From assembly GCF_902150045.1 (NCBI RefSeq), contig NZ_CABFVU010000006.1:62001-126000 (forward strand): 64,000 bases of DNA, given 5' to 3'. This DNA comes from Chitinophaga polysaccharea. GTDB taxonomy: Bacteria > Bacteroidota > Bacteroidia > Chitinophagales > Chitinophagaceae. How positions within the stretch are numbered: position 1 is the stretch's first letter; each line of letters opens with the position of its first letter. Below are positions 36,601-43,881 of the stretch, piece after piece. The translations under genes and the position numbers were made by a program. The notes below the pieces were generated by a model. That model ran no database searches. It worked only from the letters and a program-made list of their open reading frames with translations, and had not been told where the DNA came from.

Positions 36601-37246
36601 AAGCAATCACCTTTACATTGTACTTCTGCGCAAAGCGAAGCAGTACGGCGTTTACCTGTTCCTGTTCGGGAATACCGTGGCGTTGTAATTCCACGTAATA
36701 ATCTTCCCCGAATATGTCCAGCCACCAGCGGAATTCTTTTTCTCCTTCCTCTTCACCGTTACGGAGTATGATACGCGGCACGGAGGCGCCGAGGCAGCAG
36801 GTAGTGGCAATAAGCCCTTTATGGTATTGTAATACGAGCTCTTTATCAATGCGGGGATATTTACCGTACAATCCTTCCATGTAACCCAGTGAACAAAGTT
36901 TGATGAGGTTGCGGTAGCCTTCATCATCTTTTGCCAGTAACACCTGGTGATAACGGATATCTTTTTCTTCCCTTGTAAAGGCCCTCTTGTGGCGGTTTTC
37001 CACTACATAGAACTCACATCCTACGATAGGCTTTACTTTCAGTCTTTTATCTTTAGGATCGCCGGGATTTAATTTATTATTGTATGCTTCTGCCACAAAC
37101 TGGAATGCACCAAACATATTACCATGGTCGGTAATTGCCAGTGCAGGCTGATTGGAAGCCATCGCTTTTTTATAGAGCGATTTAATATCGGCTGCCCCAT
37201 CCAGTAAGGAGAATTGGGTATGAACGTGTAAATGGGAGAAAATCAT
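33602..37246 (-). CDS. dnaE: DNA polymerase III subunit alpha
   Basis: A 1214-residue replicative polymerase. The PHP domain at the N-terminus shows HLHVHTQFSLLDGAADI and ITDHGNMFGAF; its metal ligands look intact, so proofreading-type activity is possible. The polymerase core has GPGRGSAAGSAVAYC and the catalytic aspartates in PDIDTDFDDEGR. Later segments include FVSYQTAYLKAHYP-type FVAYQTAYLKAHYPSEYMA, a helix-hairpin-helix region GLGGLKGVGEAAIENL, and an OB fold near residue 1050-1110. It is slightly longer than E. coli DnaE (1160). Upstream lies a repeat element, with a candidate promoter at 37271-37299. Confidence 0.97.
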   Translation of the reverse strand: MIFSHLHVHTQFSLLDGAADIKSLYKKAMASNQPALAITDHGNMFGAFQFVAEAYNNKLNPGDPKDKRLKVKPIVGCEFYVVENRHKRAFTREEKDIRYHQVLLAKDDEGYRNLIKLCSLGYMEGLYGKYPRIDKELVLQYHKGLIATTCCLGASVPRIILRNGEEEGEKEFRWWLDIFGEDYYVELQRHGIPEQEQVNAVLLRFAQKYNVKVIASNDSHYVDQADANAHDILLCINTGEKKSTPTNKEFSDDDSAGGKKGRFAFYNDQFYFKTTEEMSALFHDLPQAIDNTNEIVDKVQLLDLKRDILLPNFPIPKEFITQDQYLRHITYEGARSRYLEMTADIEERINFELQVIENMGFAGYFLIVADFIKAGRELGVFIGPGRGSAAGSAVAYCIGITNIDPIKYNLLFERFLNPERKSMPDIDTDFDDEGRQKVIDYVVQKYGRNQVAQIITYGTMAAKMSIKDVARVMDLPLVESNTLAKLVPDKPGIQLDRIFNAPLEGEKSLADKEGLAGEDIENVKKLRELIKGDDLQGEVLREACVLEGSVRNTGIHAAGIIIAPQDLYDLIPVSTAKDSDLLVTQFEGSIIESAGVIKMDFLGLKTLTIIKGALELIRQNHGISIEIDNIPLDDAKTYELYQKGETNATFQFESPGMQKYLRELKPDRFDDLIAMNALYRPGPLEYIPSFIRRKHGLEPVQYDIAEMEEYLSDTYGITVYQEQVMLLSQKLANFSKGDADVLRKAMGKKQIAVLNKMKAQFMEGCAQNGHDPKVCEKVWTDWEAFASYAFNKSHSTCYAFVAYQTAYLKAHYPSEYMAAVLNCASNIEKITFFMEESKRMGIDVLPPDVNESFKGFAVNKQGQVRFGLGGLKGVGEAAIENLLEERKKDGPFKNIFDFIKRVNQRAVNKKSLEALVMSGAFDSFPELHRAQYFHKPEGEPLTGLDRIVKFGQQVTAGSSNMGSLFGADDLPDVEPPKIPNCDPWPLIMKLNNERDITGIYISGHPLDDYRFELKHYHMNSVQELVEYQAEISQPGGSGGRARERNFRLAVYITSAQERISRNNRQFGVMTIEDYTGKFEFALWSEDFIRFAPYLKPGLCLFINGGFKSKRFNDNEYEFKVSSIQLLQEVKKTHTKQVFLNTMPKFINRETVDFLADNINRYPGNSVLHVHLTDRDDQTQAKLHTFNRNIEMNDELAGFLYKQPDIDVYIEIINK

Positions 37247-37270
37247 CGGCTAATCTGTTTCGTCAAGCGA

Positions 37271-37299
37271 CAAAAGTAATGTAATTCGCGTAAAGATCG
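37271..37299 (-). promoter_or_regulatory. candidate dnaE promoter
   Basis: On the minus strand TACTTTTG (plus 37271-37278) fits the -7 element TAnnTTTG, with a TTTA about 17 bp upstream as a weak -33 element. It is 25 bp before the dnaE start and directly next to repeat copy 6. Confidence 0.4.
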
Positions 37300-37546
37300 C
37301 CTTCGGCGATGCGGATTTTGTCTGACTCAGGATTAAACTGATTACGCTGATTACACTGATTTGATTTTAGAATGATTTTTAAAAGATCTGGCGAGATCTA
37401 AGCGAAGGTATCCGCTTAAATCTCCCCAAATCATTTTAAATCCAAAGTAATCCAATCAGTGTAATCAGCGTAATCAGTTTAATCCTGAGTCAGACAAAAT
37501 CCGCGTCAGACAAAATTTGCTTATCGCCGAAGGCGATAAGCAAATT
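37294..37546. repeat. dyad repeat element, copy 6 (perfect 51-bp arms)
   Basis: Between divergent genes. A mini-hairpin GATCGCCTTCGGCGAT (37295-37310) precedes the left arm 37311-37361, which is the exact reverse complement of 37454-37504 over 51 bp. Units: GATTAAACT, GATTACGCT, GATTACACT. The inner hairpin at 37389-37428 pairs AGATCTAAGCG-type sequence with CGCTTAAATCT. After the right tip comes a second partial tip (GTCAGACAAAATTTGC) and a 33-nt hairpin at 37514-37546 with a 15-bp stem around a GAA loop. Confidence 0.9.
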
Positions 37547-37573
37547 CCACATTTGTAAATCCCTATATATTTG
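37546..37573 (+). promoter_or_regulatory. candidate promoter of the NlpC/P60 gene
   Basis: TATATTTG at 37566-37573 is a good -7 element; the -33 element about 20 bp upstream (TTCC) is poor. It follows the outer hairpin of repeat copy 6 immediately and lies 30 bp before the start codon. Confidence 0.4.
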
Positions 37574-37602
37574 TATTTTAGCGAAAATTTAGCCAGACGC
37601 TT

Positions 37603-38271
37603 ATGATCAGAGTAAAGGGACACCTGCTTGTGAAGTTATCGATATGTGCATTATCGCTCAGTTCCTGCGCTTCATTAAAAAAAGGTACTGCTAAAAAACA
37701 AACCAGCGTACCAGCTACCGCTAATAATAACCGGGTTGAATTTATAGATGGCATTGCCACCAAACGTCCTGTCCGCAACATCTCCCGCGAAAATAACAGG
37801 GATATCAGCATCAGCAGGAATATTACCAGGGGCAGCGCCAACCTGGAAAATGCGCAGAGCTGGCAATTCAAATATGCGCAGCTGCTGGATGTTGCCGTGG
37901 AAGATGTATTGAACCAGAAACTGTATAGTTTTATAGACGACTGGTACGGCACACCTTACCGGCTTGGTGGTAAAACAAGAGACGGCATTGATTGCTCAGG
38001 ATTCGTGAATACTCTCATGAATACTGTATTCCAGATGGGCCTTTCCGGTAACTCTGTAGACCTGTATTCACAGGTGAAGAAAGTAAAATCACAAGATCTG
38101 CATGAAGGCGACCTGGTGTTTTTCAGGATCCGTCATAAACGGATCTCCCATGTGGGCATCTACCTGGAAAACGATAAATTTGTTCACGCCTCCACCAGCG
38201 CCGGCGTCATGATCAGCGATCTGAATGAGCCCTACTGGAAACGTTATTTTGCCGGCGGAGGACGACTATAG
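37603..38271 (+). CDS. NlpC/P60 family lipoprotein (peptidoglycan endopeptidase)
   Basis: A 222-residue protein with a lipoprotein signal (LSLSSC, lipid cysteine C22), a polar linker, and a C-terminal NlpC/P60 cysteine peptidase domain. Catalytic C131 lies in GIDCSGFVN; H183 in ISHVGIYLEN and H195 in KFVHAS complete the typical triad. It likely cleaves the stem peptide of peptidoglycan at the cell surface side of a membrane. Normal length for the small Bacteroidota enzymes of this type. It is divergent from dnaE and lies 89 bp before the glycan block. Confidence 0.93.
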   Translation: MIRVKGHLLVKLSICALSLSSCASLKKGTAKKQTSVPATANNNRVEFIDGIATKRPVRNISRENNRDISISRNITRGSANLENAQSWQFKYAQLLDVAVEDVLNQKLYSFIDDWYGTPYRLGGKTRDGIDCSGFVNTLMNTVFQMGLSGNSVDLYSQVKKVKSQDLHEGDLVFFRIRHKRISHVGIYLENDKFVHASTSAGVMISDLNEPYWKRYFAGGGRL

Positions 38272-38360
38272 CCACTTCTACACATTTGTTTTATTGTTAT
38301 TTTTATACGATTTTTACCGTTTTAACCTAACAACTGCACTACGCAGTGCTTTTTCATATC

Positions 38361-39299
38361 ATGGAACTTGCTCCCATCGTATTATTTGTATACAACCGGC
38401 CAGAGCTGACACTGAGCACCTTAGAGCACCTGAGTAAGAACCGGGAGGCAGGGGAGAGTACCCTTTATGTTTATTGTGACGGTCCCAAAGCCAATGCAAC
38501 CCCCGAACAGGTGGCACTGGTAAAACAGGCGCGGGAAGTGGTGCACAGCAGGCAATGGTGTAAGGAAGTGGTGGTGCTGGAAGCGGAAAAGAATAAAGGC
38601 CTGGCTACTTCCGTGATAGATGGAGTTACCGAAGTGATTAATAAACATGGAAAAGTAATTGTTTTGGAAGATGATCTGGCAGTGTCTCCTTATTTCCTGC
38701 AATACATGAACGACGGCCTCTGGAAGTATGAGCAGAACGAAAAGGTGATTGCCATTCATGGTTATCTTTATCCGATTGAAATGCCGGCAGACTATAAGCC
38801 ATCTACTTTTATGATCCATGATCCCGGCTGTTTGGGCTGGGGTACCTGGTCAAGAGCCTGGAACAAGTTTGAAAGAGATACCGAAACGGTTATTGAAAAG
38901 ATAAAAAAAAGCGGGCTGAAAAGAGCCTTTGATTTCTGGGGAGGTTATCCTTTTTTCAGGATGCTGCACCAGCAGAAGAATGGAAAGGTGAGCTCCTGGG
39001 CTATCCGCTGGAGGGCTACTGCTTACCTGAATGATATGCTTACCCTTTATCCCGTGAAATCCCTGGTAAGGCATGATGGCAACGTAGCCAGTGCTACCCA
39101 TCATTTTATGGAGCATGATTATACCTATACAGAGATTTACCAGGAAAGAATTCCTGTAGAAGATATTCCTGTAAGCAATTACCTGCTGATAGAAAAAAAG
39201 TTTGGTACTTTTTTAAGACGCAATGCAGGGATGACCTTTAAAGCAAAGGTGAAGCAAAGGATCATTAAACTCTGGAGAAAAATCACTAAGAATGGTTAA
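38361..39299 (+). CDS. glycosyltransferase, GNT-I/GT2-like
   Basis: About 312 residues. The N-terminus APIVLFVYNRPELTLSTLEHLSKN and the DDLAVSPYFL segment, which contains the metal-binding acidic pair, match GT-A enzymes of the GNT-I-like group found in polysaccharide loci. Further conserved parts: SRAWNKFERDT preceded by GCLGWGTWS, and SWAIRWRATAYLN. An upstream in-frame GTG at 38346 is less likely than ATG 38361. The C-terminal basic stretch may touch the membrane. First gene of a six-gene row; its end overlaps the next start by 8 bp. Donor and acceptor unknown. Confidence 0.8.
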   Translation: MELAPIVLFVYNRPELTLSTLEHLSKNREAGESTLYVYCDGPKANATPEQVALVKQAREVVHSRQWCKEVVVLEAEKNKGLATSVIDGVTEVINKHGKVIVLEDDLAVSPYFLQYMNDGLWKYEQNEKVIAIHGYLYPIEMPADYKPSTFMIHDPGCLGWGTWSRAWNKFERDTETVIEKIKKSGLKRAFDFWGGYPFFRMLHQQKNGKVSSWAIRWRATAYLNDMLTLYPVKSLVRHDGNVASATHHFMEHDYTYTEIYQERIPVEDIPVSNYLLIEKKFGTFLRRNAGMTFKAKVKQRIIKLWRKITKNG

Positions 39300-40002
39300 G
39301 CTGCTCAGGAAGATATTAAAGCGCCTGAAAAGGAATACGGTTTCGCCACTGTCGTGGACCAGCCTGAGAAACCTGCAGCCGCTGTCCACAACTTTTGGTT
39401 TCGACCGGGGCACGCCTGTGGACCGCTATTATATAGAACAGTTTCTAAAGGCTAACACTGCCCATATTTCAGGGAGCGTACTGGAAATAGCGGAGAGCAG
39501 ATACTCCAGGCAGTTTGGCCACGGAGTACATACCTATGAGGTGTTGCATATGAAGCAGGAACCACAGGTAACCATTGTGGGAGATCTTACCAACCCGGGT
39601 ACCTTGCCTGAAAACCGTATCGACTGTTTTATCTGTACACAAACCTTCAATTTTATATATGACTTTAAGTCGGCCATAACCGGCGCCTATTACCTGCTTA
39701 AACCGGGAGGCGTATTACTGGCTACCCTGGCGGGCATTACGCAGTTGTCTGCCACAGATATGAAACAATGGGGGGATTACTGGAGATTTACTACCCAGTC
39801 GGCTGCCAAAGCATTCGGTGAGGTTTTTGGAGAAGAGAATATTGAAGTATCTTCCTCCGGGAATGTGCTCACCTGCACGGCTATTTTGCAGGGCATTGTA
39901 ACAGAAGAGCTGACAATAGCGGAATTGGATTTTAATGACCCGGTATACCCGGTAATAATTACCATTAAAGCAAAAAAAAGACTACATGGGATTGATCAGT
40001 GA
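39292..40002 (+). CDS. methyltransferase-like protein with degenerate SAM loop
   Basis: A 236-residue protein whose later part resembles methyltransferase 11: DCFICTQTFNFIYDFKSA, then YYLLKPGGVLLATLAG. The expected glycine-rich motif I is replaced by VLEIAESRYSRQFG, without the usual GxGxG. Relatives with this feature occur in glycan loci, so it may still be active with an altered loop, but loss of activity is possible. A basic N-terminus (KLLRKILKRLKRN) may bind the membrane or a partner. It overlaps both neighbours (8 bp and 17 bp), a sign of translational coupling. Confidence 0.7.
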   Translation: MVKLLRKILKRLKRNTVSPLSWTSLRNLQPLSTTFGFDRGTPVDRYYIEQFLKANTAHISGSVLEIAESRYSRQFGHGVHTYEVLHMKQEPQVTIVGDLTNPGTLPENRIDCFICTQTFNFIYDFKSAITGAYYLLKPGGVLLATLAGITQLSATDMKQWGDYWRFTTQSAAKAFGEVFGEENIEVSSSGNVLTCTAILQGIVTEELTIAELDFNDPVYPVIITIKAKKRLHGIDQ

Positions 40003-40792
40003 AAATCTGCAAAAGATTAAACAGGTTGTCAGCAACAGGTATTACCGGGAGTTTTTACGTTTACACCGTAAGCATTATCAGCAGCGGATAGAAAAACAGG
40101 CTCCTGCTGATTTCCTGCACTATCATATAAATATTGTAGATGGACCATCCTTTGTATTCCAATACAAAGAGATCTTTTTTACAGAAGTATATAAATTTGA
40201 AAGCAGCAATAAAGCGCCGGTGATCTTTGACTGTGGCGCTAATGTGGGCCTTAGCTGTATTTATTTTAAATCACTTTTCCCCGATGCAAGGATTACTGCC
40301 TTTGAAGCAGACCCGTTTATAGCAGGCGTTCTCAGTGATAATCTCCGGAAAAATAATCTTACCGGGGTAACAGTAGTGGACCGGGCTGTATGGACCAATG
40401 AGGAAGGCATTACCTTTTATACTGATAATGCAGATGGCGGCAGTGTATTCGGGGAGGGAAGCGGTAATAAAGTAACAGTGCCAACCGTGCGGTTAAAAAG
40501 CATGTTGGAACAGGCAGGAACCGTGGACTTTCTCAAAATGGATATAGAAGGAGCCGAAGTGGCGGTGATAAAGGATTGTGACGGCGTGTTATCTGCCGTA
40601 AAAAATATCTTTATAGAATATCATTCTTTTAACAAAACACCACAGGGATTGGGAGATATCCTGGAAATCCTCCAGCGGAACGGCTTCAGGTATTTCATTG
40701 AATCTGCCACAGAAAGATCTTCCCCCTTTGTTAATAAGGCAGCAAATGATACGATGGACATGCAGCTGAATGTATACGCCTATAAAATGTAG
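39986..40792 (+). CDS. FkbM family methyltransferase
   Basis: A 268-residue protein with FkbM marks: motif I VIFDCGANVGLSCIYFKS, acidic strand ARITAFEADPF, and DFLKMDIEGAEVAVIKD. FkbM enzymes methylate hydroxyl groups, often on sugars of surface glycans. It overlaps the preceding gene by 17 bp and is 9 bp before the deacetylase. The sugar target cannot be read from sequence. Confidence 0.88.
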   Translation: MGLISENLQKIKQVVSNRYYREFLRLHRKHYQQRIEKQAPADFLHYHINIVDGPSFVFQYKEIFFTEVYKFESSNKAPVIFDCGANVGLSCIYFKSLFPDARITAFEADPFIAGVLSDNLRKNNLTGVTVVDRAVWTNEEGITFYTDNADGGSVFGEGSGNKVTVPTVRLKSMLEQAGTVDFLKMDIEGAEVAVIKDCDGVLSAVKNIFIEYHSFNKTPQGLGDILEILQRNGFRYFIESATERSSPFVNKAANDTMDMQLNVYAYKM

Positions 40793-40801
40793 TAGCACCT
40801 G

Positions 40802-41800
40802 ATGGGAGACCTGAGTAAAAAAATATTTTCAGTGATGCACTATGTGGCCAACAAAGTGCAGCAACCGGCGGTAATATTATTGTACCACCGGGTAACTACC
40901 CTGCAGCAGGACCCACAGGACCTTTCTGTTACGCCTGGTCACTTCGACTCGCATCTCGCGCACCTGGCCACCGGCTATAACCTGCTGGATGCAGATCAGT
41001 TCCTCTATCATGTAAAAAACAAAAAAGCCTTTCCTCAGCGGTCAGTATTTGTGACCTTCGATGATGGCTATGCAGATAATTATCACGAGGCATTGCCTTT
41101 GCTTACCAAGCATAAAGCGCCGGCCCTGTTTTATATCACTACTTCAAAGATCAATACCGCTTACGAATTGTGGTGGGACGACCTGGAGAGGGTACTGCTC
41201 ACACCCGGCAACCTGCCGCCGGTGCTGCAGATCAGCATCAACGGGAAGGCCATGCAATATGCCACCGGCACGCTAACGGCTATACGTGAAACCTATTACG
41301 CGCTGCAGCAGGTGCTGCGCTTCTGCAAACCCGCGGAAATAGAATCGGTCATGCAGCAGCTGTATGAATGGTCCGGCCAAACTGCTACCGGCCGGCCTTC
41401 CCACCGGCTGATGACCTGGGAAGAAGTAAAAGCCATGAACAGCAACGCCTATGCTGCTATTGGTTGCCATACTCACCGCCACCCAGCTGTAGGCATGCTG
41501 AGCTATGAAGAGCAGTATACCGAGATAGGTATGTCCAAAGAGATCCTGGAAGGCGTGCTGGGCGCCCCGCAGGTGCACTTTTCCTACCCTTTTGGCGGGA
41601 GAAAGTTCCTGGGCACCAAACGTTATTATAATGCCGACAGTATCAAAGCATGTAAAGCACTTGGCCTGCAAATGGTATGCGCCAACTATCACGGGCAGGT
41701 ACATAGCTGGAGCAATCCGTATGCGCTTCCACGCATCCTGGTGCGCAACTGGCCACCGGATATATTCCGCCAACAAATGCAACAGTTCTTTAAATACTAG
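40802..41800 (+). CDS. polysaccharide deacetylase (NodB domain, CE4)
   Basis: A 332-residue protein with the CE4 metal-dependent deacetylase motifs: VFVTFDDGYADNY (general base plus metal Asp), GCHTHRHPAVG (metal histidines) and FSYPFGGRKF. VILLYHRV near residue 22 is the usual first strand. No clear signal peptide, so it may act on cytoplasmic lipid-linked sugars. It is within the glycan row, 9 bp after fkbM and 3 bp before the GT4. Confidence 0.9.
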   Translation: MGDLSKKIFSVMHYVANKVQQPAVILLYHRVTTLQQDPQDLSVTPGHFDSHLAHLATGYNLLDADQFLYHVKNKKAFPQRSVFVTFDDGYADNYHEALPLLTKHKAPALFYITTSKINTAYELWWDDLERVLLTPGNLPPVLQISINGKAMQYATGTLTAIRETYYALQQVLRFCKPAEIESVMQQLYEWSGQTATGRPSHRLMTWEEVKAMNSNAYAAIGCHTHRHPAVGMLSYEEQYTEIGMSKEILEGVLGAPQVHFSYPFGGRKFLGTKRYYNADSIKACKALGLQMVCANYHGQVHSWSNPYALPRILVRNWPPDIFRQQMQQFFKY

Positions 41801-41803
41801 CCG

Positions 41804-43057
41804 GTGAAAGTACTTTTTATCAATAAATATGAGAAGAGCGGAGGCGCTGCTATAGCGGCGCAAAGGATTGCAGCCGGGCTGGAGGAATATTATCATACCT
41901 CCAACGATTTCCTGGTAGGCACCCATACCGCTTCCTCCCGCGCAACGCCCACCCGCCCGGGTACCGTGCGTAATGTGATTGAAAGGGGGCTTAATGTAAT
42001 TAGTAACCGCGCCGGACTGCAATATTTATATTTCCCGTTCTCTACTTCCGCCATCATGCGGCATGTACAGGATTACCAGCCGGATGTGATCAGCCTGCAC
42101 AATATTCATGGTGGATATTTTGATGCTACGTTGCTGCCGCGCTTATCTGCCATTGCCCCTATTGTATGGACCCTGCATGATATGTGGGCCATTACCGGCA
42201 ATGCAGCGCATACCTTTGGAGACACCTCCTGGAAAAACGGCCGGGCCGGCAAAGGAGAGCACCGGCGTTCTCCTGCCATGGGCCTGCCTACCGGCAATTA
42301 CCTCATCAAAAGAAAACAAAAGCTATATGCCGGCAGCGATCTCCATATAGTATCGCCTTCCCGCTGGTTGTATAACATGACCGCGGAAAGCCCGCTTACA
42401 AGGAACAAACCATTGTACCATATACCCAATCCTATTGACACCGGTTATTTCCGGCCACAGGATAAAGCGGCCTCCCGCCTGGCGCTGGGCCTCCCTGCAG
42501 ACGCGCAGGTGATCACTTTTGTATCCGAGCGCCTGTTTGCCAGCGAGTTTAAAGGCGGCGCTGAACTGCTCCATATTTTACAGCTGCTGGATGCGCAGCT
42601 CGACCGGAAGGTATACCTGCTCATGATAGGCAGGGACCAGCTGCCCGGAACATTTAAACACCTGGAATGCGTATATACCGGCTATGTGAAGGATACGGAG
42701 AAAATGATGCAGTGCTACAGCGCCAGCGATATCTTCTTTTATCCCACCAAGGCAGATAACCTGCCCAATGTGCTGATAGAAGCGGGAAGCTGTGAAACGG
42801 CCTGTATAACCTTTGATGTGGGCGGATGCCGGGAAATAGTGCAGGACGGCCTGACAGGATATGTGATCCCGCCAGGCGACCAGCAACAGTTTGCCGCACA
42901 AACGCTCAGGCTCCTGCAGCATCCTGATGCCTGCCGGCAGTTTGGCCAGGCCGCGAGGGCATATATAGAACAGTATTTCGGAATGAAAGTAGTAGCCGGA
43001 CAGTACTATCAGCTGTTTCAATCGGTAGTAAGGAACCCGCAATCAACAGATACATGA
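41804..43057 (+). CDS. glycosyltransferase family 4
   Basis: A 417-residue GT-B enzyme with GTG start (41804), three bases after the deacetylase stop. The N-terminus KVLFINKYEKSGGAAIAAQRIAAGL is typical for GT4 members in Bacteroidota glycan loci; SLHNIHGGYFDATLL and WTLHDMWAITGNAAH follow. The donor domain contains FYPTKADNLPNVLIEAGSC, the E-x7-E equivalent, and GGCREIVQDGLTGYV. It overlaps the next gene by 4 bp. Confidence 0.9.
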   Translation: MKVLFINKYEKSGGAAIAAQRIAAGLEEYYHTSNDFLVGTHTASSRATPTRPGTVRNVIERGLNVISNRAGLQYLYFPFSTSAIMRHVQDYQPDVISLHNIHGGYFDATLLPRLSAIAPIVWTLHDMWAITGNAAHTFGDTSWKNGRAGKGEHRRSPAMGLPTGNYLIKRKQKLYAGSDLHIVSPSRWLYNMTAESPLTRNKPLYHIPNPIDTGYFRPQDKAASRLALGLPADAQVITFVSERLFASEFKGGAELLHILQLLDAQLDRKVYLLMIGRDQLPGTFKHLECVYTGYVKDTEKMMQCYSASDIFFYPTKADNLPNVLIEAGSCETACITFDVGGCREIVQDGLTGYVIPPGDQQQFAAQTLRLLQHPDACRQFGQAARAYIEQYFGMKVVAGQYYQLFQSVVRNPQSTDT

Positions 43058-43809
43058 ACAAAACATCTTCCCCGGTACTGAGCATTATTACCGTATGTTT
43101 CAATGCCGGGAAATTTATTGAACACACCATCCAAAGCGTGCTGGAGCAAACTTATCCGCACATCGAGTATATCATTGTGGATGGCGCTTCGCGTGATAAT
43201 ACCATGGAAGTGATCGAAAAATACCGCTCCCGTATTGCCACCGTGATCTCCGAAAAAGATAAAGGATTATATGATGCCATGAATAAAGGCATGCAACTTG
43301 CTACAGGCGAGTACCTGTTGTTTCTCAATGCAGATGATGTACTGGCTTCGCCGGATGTGATTAGCAGGATGCTGGCCACCTGCAGCGATGCTGATGTGTA
43401 CTACGGGGAAGCAATGTTTATGGATGAGAACGGGCGGGATATAGGGCTGAGGTCTGAACAAACCCCGCACCGCGTGCCGGAGCAGTTAACGTGGAAGAGC
43501 CTGAAACATGGCATGGTGGTATCGCACCAGGCCTATGTGATCCGCCGTAGTCTGAGCCCGTTATATGATCTTCAATACCGTGTGTGTGCGGATATCGACT
43601 GGATGATCCGTACGCTGAAAGCGTCGCACAAAATATGCAATACGCACCTGGTGGTAGCGAGGTTCAGGGTGGGTGGCACTTCAAAGCAGCACCAGCAGCT
43701 GGCGTGGAAGGAGCGGTACAGGATATTGAGCAGGTATTACGGACATTTGCCTAATTTTGCGCACCATTTGTTTATTGGGTTACGGTACATTTTTTCAAGG
43801 AGATACTAA
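43054..43809 (+). CDS. glycosyltransferase family 2
   Basis: A 251-residue GT-A enzyme: SIITVCFNAGKFIEHTIQSV, the nucleotide-binding DGASRDNTMEVI, and the metal motif NADD in FLNADDVLAS. Downstream, CADIDWMIRTLKAS gives the likely catalytic Asp. It starts within the last codons of the GT4 (ATGA overlap) and is the last gene of the row; a strong hairpin terminator follows. Confidence 0.9.
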   Translation: MNKTSSPVLSIITVCFNAGKFIEHTIQSVLEQTYPHIEYIIVDGASRDNTMEVIEKYRSRIATVISEKDKGLYDAMNKGMQLATGEYLLFLNADDVLASPDVISRMLATCSDADVYYGEAMFMDENGRDIGLRSEQTPHRVPEQLTWKSLKHGMVVSHQAYVIRRSLSPLYDLQYRVCADIDWMIRTLKASHKICNTHLVVARFRVGGTSKQHQQLAWKERYRILSRYYGHLPNFAHHLFIGLRYIFSRRY

Positions 43810-43821
43810 GAGGTTTACAAT

Positions 43822-43864
43822 AAGAAGGGAAGGCTATCTACAGATGGCCTTCCCTTCTTGTTTG
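43822..43864. terminator. bidirectional terminator
   Basis: AAGAAGGGAAGGC / GCCTTCCCTTCTT with a 12-base loop between convergent genes, with T/A runs on either side. Confidence 0.8.
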
Positions 43865-43881
43865 TTACCCGGAAATACGGG

